Source: Pseudidiomarina aquimaris (GTDB lineage: Bacteria > Pseudomonadota > Gammaproteobacteria > Enterobacterales > Alteromonadaceae). Taken from it: a stretch of 64,000 nucleotides of DNA. The translations under genes were made by a program, and so were the position numbers. Below the pieces are notes generated by a model. That model ran no database searches. It saw only the letters and a list, made by a program, of their open reading frames with translations, and was not told the DNA's origin. Location of the stretch: NCBI RefSeq assembly GCF_003987395.1, contig NZ_PIPT01000003.1, positions 186,001-250,000 of the forward strand, written 5' to 3'. Positions 1 to 8,872 of the stretch are shown in pieces (positions within the stretch are counted from its first letter, which is position 1; every line of letters begins with the position of its first letter).

Positions 1-600
1 AGAACCGTCGCCCGACAGTGAGTTGTGGGCAATGGCGGTATTGATAAAGCCTGGCAAAATTGAAGTGACCACCAGTCCATGTTCGTGCATTTCTGCGCGT
101 AACGAATCCATAAAGCCAATGACCGCAAACTTAGCGCCGTTGTAACCACTACGCAGCTTGGTGCCAACCTTACCAGCCACAGACGAGACCGTGACGATCT
201 GGCCACTACGGCGTTCTACCATGCGCGGTAACACAAGCTTGGTGAGCGCAACGACGCCGAAATAGTCGATTTCCATCAACTGACGATAGACTTTTAAATC
301 GGTATCCAAAATCATCGAGCGTTGTGAAACACCGGCGTTATTGATCAATATATCGATGACTTGGTCGCCCAGAGCTTCGCGTGCCTGCGCAGCCGCAGCT
401 TCTGGCTGGCTCAAATCGAGGGCCAACACTTGATGATGCTCAGGGTGAGCAAGTTTACTGCGAACTTGTTCGAGAACCTCGGCGCGGCGCGACGTCAGAA
501 TCAAATGGGCACCGGCTTCGGCAAGTTGCTCCGCCATAGCCAAACCGATGCCTGAAGAGGCACCGGTTAGCCAGACGGTTTTACCCGAAAAGTAGCTCAT
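1..600 (-). CDS. Short-chain dehydrogenase/reductase (SDR), 3' end cut by window edge
   Basis: NAD(P)-dependent oxidoreductase of the classical SDR family; substrate unknown. The frame is open for 200 codons from the ATG at 600 to the window edge. It shows the nucleotide-binding motif TGASSGIG (residues 12-19), the structural NNAG (87-90), the catalytic Ser in VSS (about 139-140) and the Tyr/Lys pair of YNGAK (Y153, K157), followed by a PGFINT segment. It starts 3 nt after the stop of the AbgT transporter, so the two are probably cotranscribed. The C-terminal residues lie outside the window. Confidence 0.93.
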   Translation of the reverse strand, partial: MSYFSGKTVWLTGASSGIGLAMAEQLAEAGAHLILTSRRAEVLEQVRSKLAHPEHHQVLALDLSQPEAAAAQAREALGDQVIDILINNAGVSQRSMILDTDLKVYRQLMEIDYFGVVALTKLVLPRMVERRSGQIVTVSSVAGKVGTKLRSGYNGAKFAVIGFMDSLRAEMHEHGLVVTSILPGFINTAIAHNSLSGDGS

Positions 601-603
601 GGT

Positions 604-2145
604 TTAGCCTACCGCTGGGTACATGTAGTTGGCTTGGATACCGAGTGGAATGCCAAGCATCCAGTAGATAACTAGGAAGGCCGACCACAGCACTAATAAG
701 CTAACGGTAAATGGCAGCATCAATGCAACCAACGAACCAATACCAGTACCTTTCACATAACGCTGACAGTACAACACCACGAGTGGGAAGTAAGGTAACA
801 ACGGCGTAATAATGTTACTGGTGGAGTCACCAACACGGTACGCGGCCTGAGTTAAGTCAGGTGAGTAACCTAGCTGCATCAGCATTGGTACGAAAATCGG
901 TGAAATCAGTGCCCATTTCGCTGAAGCTGAGCCAACAAACAAGTTAATGAAGGCCACCAAGAAAATGATGCCGACCATGGTGACACCACCGGAAAGCTGC
1001 AATGAGCTCAAGAAGGTTGCACCTTTGATTGATAGCAGAATACCGAGGTTAGAGTCGCCGAATGCTTTGATAAACAAGGCACAGAAGAACGCCATAACCA
1101 TATAGTAGGCCATGCCTTCCATCGACTTGGTCATTGCCCCAATCACATCTTGTGAGTTAGAGAAGTTACCCGAAACATAGCCGTGGACGATACCCGGTAA
1201 AATGAAGAGTAAGAAAATCAGTGGCACGATCATCTGCATCAATGGCGCGCTGAAAGACGCCAACTCACCAGTCACAGGATCAGCTAGAGGCGTGTTTTCC
1301 GCCGCTGCGGCAAAGTAGAGGCCGACTAAACCAACTACCATGGTTAACACGCCTAAATAGAACGCTTTACGGTCACGAGGCGTCACATCGTCAAGCGCAG
1401 GCATGTCTTCTTGGTCGCCGTCGATAGGCGTTTTGCTCAAACGTGGCTCAATCACGCGGTCGGTTAAGTACCAGCCAACTAACACCACTATAATTGACGA
1501 TGCAGCGGTGAAGAAGTAGTTGTTCAACGGATTCAATTGAATATTCGGGTCAAGGATCTGCGCCGCAGACTGGGTAAAGCCTTGCAAGAGCGGGTCAATC
1601 GCTGACGGGACAAAGTTGGCACTGAAGCCGCCCGAAACACCGGCAAACGCAGCGGCAATACCCGCCAATGGGTGACGGCCCGCGGCGTAGTAGATGACAC
1701 CACCAAGCGGAATCACCAGCACGTAGCCGGCGTCAACGGCGGTATGGCTGACAATCGCGATCAAGATGAGTACCGGAGTTAACAAGGCCTTCGGCGTGAC
1801 ATTCAACATCAGCTTGATAGCGACGTTAATAAAGCCACTGCGTTCAGCAACACCAACACCGAGCATGGCAACTAGCACCACACCTAACGGCGCAAAGCCC
1901 ATAAAGGTGCCGACCATATTGGCGAGGAAGTCGGCCATGGCTTCGCCGCTCAGTAAGTTGGCAACTTGTACGTTCTCGCCCGTAAGAGGGTGTTTGGCAT
2001 CAAACTCAACGCCCGAGAGCAAGAAGCTGAAAACCCAGACGATAATCAGTAAGCCGAAGAACATAACGGCCGGATCAGGAAGTTTGTTACCCACCTTCTC
2101 GACCTTGTCGAGCATGCGGTTGAGTAACGAAGGCGATTCGGACAC
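604..2145 (-). CDS. AbgT family transporter (p-aminobenzoyl-glutamate/antimetabolite type), copy 1
   Basis: Inner-membrane transporter of the AbgT family. Members import p-aminobenzoyl-glutamate or export sulfonamide-type antimetabolites; the substrate here cannot be read from sequence. The 513 residues are strongly hydrophobic throughout, match the usual family length, and carry the conserved GSASAKWALISPIFVPM and GDSTSNIITPL stretches near the C-terminus that form the substrate/sodium hairpins. Translation begins with GTG (MSESPSLL) behind a purine-rich AAGGGG. The SDR gene follows at 3 nt. A second, clearly homologous paralogue lies at 14981-16546. Confidence 0.93.
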   Translation of the reverse strand: MSESPSLLNRMLDKVEKVGNKLPDPAVMFFGLLIIVWVFSFLLSGVEFDAKHPLTGENVQVANLLSGEAMADFLANMVGTFMGFAPLGVVLVAMLGVGVAERSGFINVAIKLMLNVTPKALLTPVLILIAIVSHTAVDAGYVLVIPLGGVIYYAAGRHPLAGIAAAFAGVSGGFSANFVPSAIDPLLQGFTQSAAQILDPNIQLNPLNNYFFTAASSIIVVLVGWYLTDRVIEPRLSKTPIDGDQEDMPALDDVTPRDRKAFYLGVLTMVVGLVGLYFAAAAENTPLADPVTGELASFSAPLMQMIVPLIFLLFILPGIVHGYVSGNFSNSQDVIGAMTKSMEGMAYYMVMAFFCALFIKAFGDSNLGILLSIKGATFLSSLQLSGGVTMVGIIFLVAFINLFVGSASAKWALISPIFVPMLMQLGYSPDLTQAAYRVGDSTSNIITPLLPYFPLVVLYCQRYVKGTGIGSLVALMLPFTVSLLVLWSAFLVIYWMLGIPLGIQANYMYPAVG

Positions 2146-2235
2146 GAGAAAACCCCTTTTCTATTGTTATTATTTGTTAGACGAAAGTATCATACCCCAT
2201 CAACCGACAAGCACAATAGAAGAACGTGAGATCCG

Positions 2236-2805
2236 ATGATTTGTGGAACTGATGAAGCAGGGCGCGGACCCATTGCGGGGCCAGTAGTAGCCGCAGCGGT
2301 CATTCTCGACCCCAACCAGCCCATTGCTGGCATTAACGATTCGAAAAAGCTTTCCGAGAAGAAGCGCCAGGCTTTGAGCGAAGAAATCAAAGCAAAAGCA
2401 CTTTATTGGGCAATTGCGCAATGTGATGCCGAAGAAATTGACCAAATCAATATTTTAAAAGCTTCGCTGCTGGCCATGAAGCGCGCGGTAGAGGCGTTGC
2501 CAGTGGCGCCAGAGAAAGTTTTAGTCGATGGTAATCATTTGCCGCAACTAAAGGTCCCAGCGGAAGCTGTGATTGGTGGTGATGCCTTGCACGCCTGCAT
2601 AGGTGCCGCGTCGATATTGGCGAAAGTCGAGCGTGATCGACAGATGCTCGAATGGCATGAGCTTTATCCGCACTATGATTTCGCCAAACATAAGGCCTAT
2701 CCAACGAAAGCGCACCTAGCACTGCTTGAAGAGCACGGTGCGTGCCCGATTCACCGCCGTAGTTTTAGGCCTGTGATGCGAGTGTTGGGCCACATACCCG
2801 AGTAA
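2236..2805 (+). CDS. rnhB: Ribonuclease HII
   Basis: Cytoplasmic endonuclease that cleaves the RNA strand of RNA/DNA hybrids, including single ribonucleotides left in DNA. The 189-residue protein starts [11 protein letters not shown] with the first catalytic Asp-Glu pair, continues with [11 protein letters not shown], then DGNH and the second acidic pair region, and ends with the HRRSF motif typical of RnhB. Length is normal. It is divergent from the AbgT gene, and its last 41 bp overlap the end of argE on the opposite strand, so the two converge tail to tail. Confidence 0.97.
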   Translation: MICGTDEAGRGPIAGPVVAAAVILDPNQPIAGINDSKKLSEKKRQALSEEIKAKALYWAIAQCDAEEIDQINILKASLLAMKRAVEALPVAPEKVLVDGNHLPQLKVPAEAVIGGDALHACIGAASILAKVERDRQMLEWHELYPHYDFAKHKAYPTKAHLALLEEHGACPIHRRSFRPVMRVLGHIPE

Positions 2806-3949
2806 TAATCTGCCGCAGCTGGTGCTGTGCCGGCGCAATTTCATCGAGTCGAATAAACTCGTCGGGCTGGTGGGCTTGGGCAATGGAGCCTGGGCCCATG
2901 ACGATGGTTTGGCAGCCTAAGTCCTGCACAAACGGTGCTTCAGTGCAGTAATTCGCCGGTTCAGCACTGTTGCCGGTGACCTCTTGTACTAATCGCACGA
3001 TTGCGGAGTCAGGATCGCATTTGTAGCCAGGAATCGCCTCATGGAGGTGCTCGAGACAAATCGCATTGGGGAATTGTTGCTGCAGTGGTTTCAGCTTGGC
3101 ATCTAGAAGGCCGTAAAGCTCGTCCATTGCCATTCCTGGTAATGGGCGCAAGTCAATATGCATTTCACAACACGCACAAATACGATTGGCTGCGTCACCG
3201 CCATGAATGTTGCCGAAGTTTAGCGTCGGGTAGGGCACGGCAAAGTTAGCATCATGGTAACTGCGCTGAAAATCACGCTGTAGCTCACGTAAGCCGGTGA
3301 TGACGTCGTGCATTATTTCAATGGCGTTGACGCCACCCGCTGGATTAGAACTATGCCCGCTTTTCCCTGTGACTCGAATACCTTCGGTCAAATGGCCTTT
3401 GTGCATGGTCACAGGGGTCATTGAGGTGGGCTCACCAATAATGGCAAAGTCGGGTTTTAGCTCACCGAAAGCGGCGAGTTCACGTGCGCCTGCCATCGTT
3501 GTTTCTTCGTCTGCGGTTGCCAGCACATAAATAGGCTTGTCGAACTTAGCTAGGTCAAGACCTCGAAGTGCCTCTAACACAAAAGCGAAAAAGCCTTTCA
3601 TATCGGCGCTACCTAAGCCATAGAGCTTGCCATCTGCTTCGTGGAGTTGGAAGGGGTCTTTGGTCCAGCGGCCCTCGTCCCAGGGAACTGTATCGGTATG
3701 ACCGGCGAGTAATAAACCGCCTTTGCCATTGCTGCCAGAGGGGACGTATTTGGCAAGTAAGTTAAATTTACCTTGTTGTCGCGTGAGTTCATTAACCGAA
3801 ACTTCGAAACCCAAGCTTGTCAGCCAGCCCGCGAGCTTATCTATTAACGCTTTATTACTAGTATCCCAGTGCGGATCGAGGCACGACACCGAGGGTGTGG
3901 CAATCAATTCACGATAAAGCGTGAGGAAGGCGGGTAGCTGTGACATCAC
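2765..3949 (-). CDS. argE: Acetylornithine deacetylase
   Basis: Zinc hydrolase of the M20 peptidase family that releases ornithine from N-acetylornithine in arginine synthesis. The 394-residue protein shows the metal ligands in [12 protein letters not shown], the bridging Asp in GSADMKG, the catalytic/ligand Glu pair in TADEETT, and a C-terminal His in [10 protein letters not shown]. The start is one of two adjacent Met codons (MMSQ). Its 3' end overlaps rnhB by 41 bp. Succinyl-diaminopimelate desuccinylase (DapE) is the nearest alternative, but the overall pattern and length fit ArgE better. Confidence 0.93.
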   Translation of the reverse strand: MMSQLPAFLTLYRELIATPSVSCLDPHWDTSNKALIDKLAGWLTSLGFEVSVNELTRQQGKFNLLAKYVPSGSNGKGGLLLAGHTDTVPWDEGRWTKDPFQLHEADGKLYGLGSADMKGFFAFVLEALRGLDLAKFDKPIYVLATADEETTMAGARELAAFGELKPDFAIIGEPTSMTPVTMHKGHLTEGIRVTGKSGHSSNPAGGVNAIEIMHDVITGLRELQRDFQRSYHDANFAVPYPTLNFGNIHGGDAANRICACCEMHIDLRPLPGMAMDELYGLLDAKLKPLQQQFPNAICLEHLHEAIPGYKCDPDSAIVRLVQEVTGNSAEPANYCTEAPFVQDLGCQTIVMGPGSIAQAHQPDEFIRLDEIAPAQHQLRQIITRVCGPTLASQA

Positions 3950-3995
3950 GGAACTCCATAACTAGCGTGTTGATGTCACAGCATACCTGATTTTC

Positions 3996-4583
3996 TTAGA
4001 AGTGATAACTGGCTTCGATGCGTAGACCGTCGCCAAATTCACTATCTTGGTAACGCGCACCAACAGCAAATTCAGGGGTGATGTAGAAACGCGTACCGAA
4101 CTGATATTGGTTGTCGCTACCGGCATCAGTGTAGTCGACCCAACCTAAACCGCCGTATATTTCGAAGCGGTCGATACGGGTACGTAGATTACCTTCAACG
4201 CCCCAGAAAGCGCTATCTTCAGGGCCGAAGTCAACGTGACCGAAACGCCCGGAAAAGTCTGCGACAAGGTTATCGCTTAACCATACATAGCGGCCAAGTT
4301 TGAGGCCTTGGGCATCACGACCATCGCCAAAGGGGCCGTCGTCGCCATCGCGAAGGTAACCACTAATAAACCAGGGAGAGTTAAATTGGTAGCTACCTTC
4401 AACGATGATGCTGTCACCACCGCCATCGTGATCGGCGACGCCGGCGCTTAGAAAGTTAAACGCGCGCGACGTTTGTGGTGTCTCAAACGGGGTAGACTCT
4501 TGCGTCTGTGCAAAGCTTGGTGCAGCGCAGGCAAGGGCACTGGTAACTGCTGTAAGGGTTAACACTTTGCTAAACGTTTTCAT
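3996..4583 (-). CDS. Small outer-membrane beta-barrel protein
   Basis: Predicted outer-membrane protein of 195 residues with unknown substrate. It has a Sec signal peptide (MKTFSKVLTLTAVTSALACA, cleavage likely after PSFA), alternating hydrophobic strands, and ends in Tyr-His-Phe, the aromatic terminus recognised by the Bam machinery. After the signal peptide it begins with FNFLSAGVADHDGGGDS and resembles eight-stranded barrels annotated only as outer membrane beta-barrel or porin family proteins. It stands alone, 46 nt downstream of the argE start on the same strand order, with its own leader region shared with the divergent oxygenase gene. Confidence 0.8.
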   Translation of the reverse strand: MKTFSKVLTLTAVTSALACAAPSFAQTQESTPFETPQTSRAFNFLSAGVADHDGGGDSIIVEGSYQFNSPWFISGYLRDGDDGPFGDGRDAQGLKLGRYVWLSDNLVADFSGRFGHVDFGPEDSAFWGVEGNLRTRIDRFEIYGGLGWVDYTDAGSDNQYQFGTRFYITPEFAVGARYQDSEFGDGLRIEASYHF

Positions 4584-4690
4584 GGTTATTTACCTCGTTA
4601 CAATGAATTCGCTATTGAGTGTGCAAAGATATTGGCAACTTGGAAAGACGGTTTACCAAAGATTTACCCGCGCAGATCGGCGGTTTTTAT

Positions 4691-4719
4691 TTGTCAAAAG
4701 GCCCGAAAATTCATACTAT
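4691..4719 (+). promoter_or_regulatory. Sigma70-like promoter of the oxygenase operon
   Basis: TTGTCA at 4691-4696 and TACTAT at 4714-4719 are separated by exactly 17 bp and lie about 30 nt before the ATG at 4755, giving a short leader. This is the only good match in the 170-bp divergent region reading rightwards. Confidence 0.6.
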
Positions 4720-4754
4720 AGGCGGCTGTTTTTAAACGTTTCGAAAGGTTACCA

Positions 4755-5687
4755 ATGAAGTCTATTCCACACATTGACATGAGCCTCTACGACCAAAATT
4801 TCGAAGACTTTGCCAAGCATGTTGGCGAGGGCTACGAAAAGAATGGTTTCGTAGCGCTAACTAAGCACGGTGTTGACCAACAGTTGATCGAGGAAGCGCT
4901 CGATACCTGTCGTGAGTTGTTTGCTTTACCTGAAGAGGTAAAAAAGCAATATCACATCCCTGGTGGTGGCGGTGCTCGTGGTTACACGCCATTCGGAACT
5001 GAAATCGCAAAAGACGCCAAGCACGTTGACCTCAAAGAGTTCTGGCATGTAGGTCGCGAAATTGAAGGCGAGCCACCGTTCAAACAATTGACGCCGAATA
5101 TTTGGCCAAAAGAATTACCTGAGTTTAAAGACAAAATCCTTAAACTTTATCGCTCACTCGATGCGCTAGGTTTGCGCGTTCTAGAAGCGTTAGCCGTGTA
5201 TCTTGGCCAACCACGTGACTTCTTTAACGATAAAGTCGACCTCGGTAACTCGATTTTACGCCCGTTGCATTATCCGCCAATCGTCGACGAGGGTACACCG
5301 TCAGTACGCGCTGGTGCGCACGAAGATATCAACGTGCTGACCTTGTTGGTCGGTTCACGTGAACCAGGTTTAGAAGTATTGGCAAAAGATGGTTCTTGGA
5401 TCCCAGTGACGATCATCGAAGGCGCCATCATTTGTAACGTCGGCGACATGTTGCAGCGCATGACCAATGGCGTGTTGCCATCAACTACGCATCGCGTGGT
5501 TAATCCGCCAGCGCCCTATAGCTCGAAGTCACGCTATTCAATTCCGTTCTTCTTGCACTTTAATCCAGACGTTATCATTGACCCATTGGATAGCTGTATT
5601 ACTGAAGAGAACCCTAAACGTTGGGATGCCATCTCTTCAGATGATTACCTCATGGAACGGTTACGTGAAATCGGCCTCGTTAAATAG
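4755..5687 (+). CDS. Isopenicillin N synthase-like 2-oxoglutarate/Fe(II) oxygenase
   Basis: Non-heme iron oxygenase of the isopenicillin-N-synthase-like (DIOX_N plus 2OG-FeII_Oxy) family; the substrate is not identifiable. The 310-residue protein has the iron ligands His and Asp in AHEDIN (about residues 192-194) and the distal His in TTHRVV (about 248), plus the RxS co-substrate motif in SRYSIP. The N-terminal DIOX domain includes FALPEEVKKQYH. It is followed 25 nt later by the nucleotidase lipoprotein gene. It is not evidence for beta-lactam synthesis: such homologues are widespread in marine Gammaproteobacteria without antibiotic clusters. Confidence 0.9.
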   Translation: MKSIPHIDMSLYDQNFEDFAKHVGEGYEKNGFVALTKHGVDQQLIEEALDTCRELFALPEEVKKQYHIPGGGGARGYTPFGTEIAKDAKHVDLKEFWHVGREIEGEPPFKQLTPNIWPKELPEFKDKILKLYRSLDALGLRVLEALAVYLGQPRDFFNDKVDLGNSILRPLHYPPIVDEGTPSVRAGAHEDINVLTLLVGSREPGLEVLAKDGSWIPVTIIEGAIICNVGDMLQRMTNGVLPSTTHRVVNPPAPYSSKSRYSIPFFLHFNPDVIIDPLDSCITEENPKRWDAISSDDYLMERLREIGLVK

Positions 5688-5712
5688 GGCGTTTATCAAA
5701 TAAGGCGAGAAT

Positions 5713-7461
5713 ATGTTGCAACCTGGGTTCGGAAAGTTTGCTATTGCTGCAGTAAGTAGCTTGTTGTTGTTCGGTTGTGCCCAAGCTCCGAGTGATATCC
5801 CGCCAGCGCCATTCGAGCTCACTGTTGCGCATGTAAACGATCATCACTCGAACCTGTTGCCCCATGCAGGCACTCAATTGCATGTCATGGGACAAGATTA
5901 CGAAGTCGAAACCGGTGGTTTTGCGCGTGTGGTGAGCCAAATTGCTGCGATTCGTGCCGCCAATGCTAACGTATTGGCGCTGCACGCCGGCGATGCCATT
6001 ACTGGCACCTTGTTCTATACCATTTTCAACGGCGAAGCTGACGCCGCCTTAATGAATCAAGTGTGCTTTGATGCCTTTGCCCTGGGCAATCATGAATTTG
6101 ATAATGGCGACAAAGGGTTAAAGCACTTTCTTGACGCCTTGGCGTTAACCCAAGACTGTCGAACCGAAGTTTTAGCCGCCAATGTTGAACCTCAAGTAGG
6201 TGTTTCACCACTCACGCCAAAAACTCGTTGGGATAGCTTCAAGCCCTACACTATATTCTCGGTTGGTGGCGAGAAAGTCGGGCTCATAGGTCTTGATATC
6301 GCCATCAAAACCAAAAACTCCTCGCAGCCTGATGCGACCACAATGTTCGCTGATGAACTGGCCACGGCGCAGTATTACATTGCCGAATTACAACAGCAGG
6401 GCATCGAAAAGATCGGCCTGTTGACGCATATTCAGTACAAAAACGACTTACGCTTAGCCGAACAACTACCTGCGGTAGATTTTATCGTTGGCGGTGACTC
6501 GCACACCCTATTGGGTGATTACGCTAGTTATGGTTTACCGACTGTGGGACCGTACCCGATGCAAGTCACCAACGCTGACGGCGCGCCCGTATGTATCGCG
6601 CAAGCGTGGCAGTACAGTCAAGTCGTGGGGGAGCTGAAAGTTAGCTTTGCCGGTGATGACGTTGCCAGTTGTGGCGGACAACCGCACCTGTTGGTGAGTA
6701 CTGATGCGCCAGAAGCAATCACCCGTCTCGAAGGTTTCACCGCAGTGGCTCCGGATGCTACCGCCCAAAAGATGCTCGTCACCTACCAAGATAGCCTCGA
6801 TGAGTTGACGCAGACCAACATTGCCGAAGTAGCCGAGCGCCTGTGTATGAAGCGCATGGGGCCAATGACCTTGGCTGATTGTGGTATTGGCCGTCAATCC
6901 GATGTTCATGCAATCGTCGCGGAAGCCTTTCTCGCTAGCGCACCACAGGCTGACTTTGCGTTGCAAAACGGCGGTGGCGTGCGTACCGATCTGAATGCCG
7001 GCGCTTTAACCATTGCCGACGCTTATCGCTTGTTGCCGTTTGCGAATACTTTGGTTGAAGTACAAATTACTGGCGCAGAGGTGAAGCAAGTGCTCGAACA
7101 GGCAGTGGAATACGCTTTGTCGGATTCTGGCTCAGATGGTGCTTACCCGCATGGCGCAGGTATCCGCTTCGATGTTGATATTAGTGCCGCAAATGGCGAG
7201 CGTTTTAGCAATCTACAGGTGAAAACAGTTTCCGGCTGGCAACCCCTGCAGCCCGAGCAAAGCTACACCATGATCACCAATAGCTTCTTGGCGGGTGGTG
7301 CTGATGGCTGGCGCTTACTAGGTGACCTTAAACAAGCAGGGTTAGTACAAGATACTTATGTGAACTATGCGCAGTCGTTTGTCGACTGGGCCCGCAAAAT
7401 AAAAACAATAAAACGGCCGACCGAACATAGCACGCAAAGCTATCGGGCGGCGGACGAATGA
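5713..7461 (+). CDS. UshA/NadN-type 5'-nucleotidase (NAD nucleotidase) lipoprotein
   Basis: Periplasmic or outer-membrane-anchored nucleotidase that probably hydrolyses NAD, UDP-sugars or nucleoside 5'-monophosphates for salvage. A lipoprotein signal peptide ends in the lipobox LLFGC (Cys22). The metallophosphatase domain shows VNDHHSN, GDAITGTLF, GNHEFDNG and GGDSHT, the usual two-metal ligand set. The C-terminal 5'-nucleotidase domain contains NGGGVRTDL and the Phe clamp region. Length (582) is typical. It is in an operon with the oxygenase upstream and overlaps the MFS gene by 4 nt (ATGA). NadN-like function is favoured by the YGLPTVGPYP segment, but UshA remains possible. Confidence 0.88.
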   Translation: MLQPGFGKFAIAAVSSLLLFGCAQAPSDIPPAPFELTVAHVNDHHSNLLPHAGTQLHVMGQDYEVETGGFARVVSQIAAIRAANANVLALHAGDAITGTLFYTIFNGEADAALMNQVCFDAFALGNHEFDNGDKGLKHFLDALALTQDCRTEVLAANVEPQVGVSPLTPKTRWDSFKPYTIFSVGGEKVGLIGLDIAIKTKNSSQPDATTMFADELATAQYYIAELQQQGIEKIGLLTHIQYKNDLRLAEQLPAVDFIVGGDSHTLLGDYASYGLPTVGPYPMQVTNADGAPVCIAQAWQYSQVVGELKVSFAGDDVASCGGQPHLLVSTDAPEAITRLEGFTAVAPDATAQKMLVTYQDSLDELTQTNIAEVAERLCMKRMGPMTLADCGIGRQSDVHAIVAEAFLASAPQADFALQNGGGVRTDLNAGALTIADAYRLLPFANTLVEVQITGAEVKQVLEQAVEYALSDSGSDGAYPHGAGIRFDVDISAANGERFSNLQVKTVSGWQPLQPEQSYTMITNSFLAGGADGWRLLGDLKQAGLVQDTYVNYAQSFVDWARKIKTIKRPTEHSTQSYRAADE

Positions 7462-8651
7462 CAGTAACGCCGGTCTCCGATAAGGCAAAATTTGATCTAG
7501 TTGTTGTCGTCCTGGCCCTGCTCACCATGTTTGGGCCACTGTCGATTGACATGTACCTGCCTGCATTTGGCGATATCGCCGCAAGTTACGGCACCGAGTC
7601 GAATCGCGTAGAACTCTCACTGACTTCATTTTTCTTGGGACTTTTCATTGGCCAGTTGCTGTACGGTACGGCGTCGGACAAATGGGGGCGTAAGCCGCCG
7701 CTGTATTTTGGCCTAACGATCTATATCTTGTCGTCGCTGGCCTGTGCCTACGCGCCAAATCTTGAAAGTCTAATCGTCCTGCGTTTTCTGCAAGCTATCG
7801 GCTCATGTGCCGGTCTAGTGATTGCACGTGCGATGGTGCGTGATCTCTACACTCCGCAGGCATCGGCCCAGGTTTTCTCGTTCTTAATCCTGGTGATGGG
7901 TATCGCGCCAGTCTTGGCGCCACTGGCGGGCGCTTATGTCACTAAAGCGTTTGGTTGGCAGGCGATTTTTATCATTGTGGCGGTACTTGCCGTGGCGTGT
8001 ATGGCGATTGTGCATATTCGGTTGCCAGAAACGCGAGGTTTTAATGGTGCCGTGCGGATGCGGCGCAGTTTGCCCATCTATTGGGATGTGCTCAAAGACC
8101 GGGGTTTTTTGCGTTATTCGTTAGCGGGCGGAGTGGCACAGTCGGGTTTGTTTGCTTATATCACTGGCTCGCCGTTGGTGTTCATCGAGCATTTCGGACT
8201 CGAACCAACCCATTACAGCTGGTTGTTCGGCCTTAACGCCATTGGCATCATTGGTATGGCGCAGTTCAATGCGTGGTTACTGCGTCGCCGCGATGCGCGT
8301 AAGATTCTTAACAAGTCGTTGCCTGTGCTGGCAGTTATTGCCATTACAGCAATCGTTTTGGGCGCGCTTAACGCTAATTTCTGGTGGGTCTTAATCGTCG
8401 TATTCGCCTACGTAAGTACCCTTGGTATGGTCTTCCCCAATGCCATGGCCGGCGCTCTCGCCGAACAACAAGAACGCGCTGGCTCCGCCAGCGCAGTCAC
8501 CGGCAGCTTACAATTCCTCATCGCCGGCATGATCTCCGCCGTCGTCAACGTCGTCGGCCACCAACACCCGCTCGGCATGCTCTTCGTCATTGGCGCCTGC
8601 GGCCTGACGGCCACTTTGCTTTATCGCTTACTGCGTCGCCCACTTATATAG
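7458..8651 (+). CDS. Bcr/CflA family multidrug MFS exporter
   Basis: Twelve-helix inner-membrane drug/proton antiporter of the Bcr/CflA (DHA1) family. The 397 residues include the family signature MYLPAFGDIAASYG in helix 1, the A-like motif GTASDKWGRKPP between helices 2 and 3, and RFLQAIGSCAGLVIARAMVRD in helix 4. The start overlaps the nucleotidase stop by 4 nt, which implies translational coupling. The stretch from about 8400 to the stop uses unusually many C-ending codons compared with the first half, possibly a recombination tract or drift. Confidence 0.93.
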   Translation: MTVTPVSDKAKFDLVVVVLALLTMFGPLSIDMYLPAFGDIAASYGTESNRVELSLTSFFLGLFIGQLLYGTASDKWGRKPPLYFGLTIYILSSLACAYAPNLESLIVLRFLQAIGSCAGLVIARAMVRDLYTPQASAQVFSFLILVMGIAPVLAPLAGAYVTKAFGWQAIFIIVAVLAVACMAIVHIRLPETRGFNGAVRMRRSLPIYWDVLKDRGFLRYSLAGGVAQSGLFAYITGSPLVFIEHFGLEPTHYSWLFGLNAIGIIGMAQFNAWLLRRRDARKILNKSLPVLAVIAITAIVLGALNANFWWVLIVVFAYVSTLGMVFPNAMAGALAEQQERAGSASAVTGSLQFLIAGMISAVVNVVGHQHPLGMLFVIGACGLTATLLYRLLRRPLI

Positions 8652-8872
8652 GTTCCTGGACTCGCCAGGCTGCGGTGCCTAGTCATGGATTGCGTAGCTT
8701 TAAATGTGCAGAACAACTCAAAGAGCTTGTGCAACCTCCGGGCCAAAACCTGAGTTTTGAGGTAGAAAAAATTCTACCAAGTGTGAATCAACAGTTGATT
8801 TGTTTTTTTTGTGATGTTACTTGTTACGTTAGTTACCAAATAAATTAACAACAAAACTAGTAAGGATGCTAT
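8652..8872. other. Intergenic region upstream of the Rhs gene
   Basis: No gene is seen in these 221 bp. It contains an inverted repeat GGTAGAA-AAAA-TTCTACC at 8761-8778, a weak hairpin followed by eight T at 8786-8810, and the Rhs ribosome-binding site TAAGGAT six bases before the ATG at 8873. The 3' half is AT-rich. Confidence 0.6.
8786..8810 (+). terminator. Weak intrinsic-terminator-like hairpin after the MFS gene
   Basis: AATCAAC at 8786-8792 and GTTGATT at 8794-8800 are perfect inverted repeats followed by TGTTTTTTTT. The stem is short and AT-rich, so termination would be inefficient; it may equally be a promoter-proximal element of the Rhs gene. Confidence 0.4.

Noticed and set aside
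1766-2239. 157-codon plus-strand open frame opposite the first AbgT gene
   Set aside because: It is a Ser/Thr-rich antisense reading of a conserved transporter gene; similar long antisense frames accompany many genes here because of codon bias.
4755-5687. Isopenicillin N synthase as a sign of a beta-lactam gene cluster
   Set aside because: No ACV synthetase, acyltransferase or other pathway gene is nearby; the family is broad and this member is most likely catabolic.
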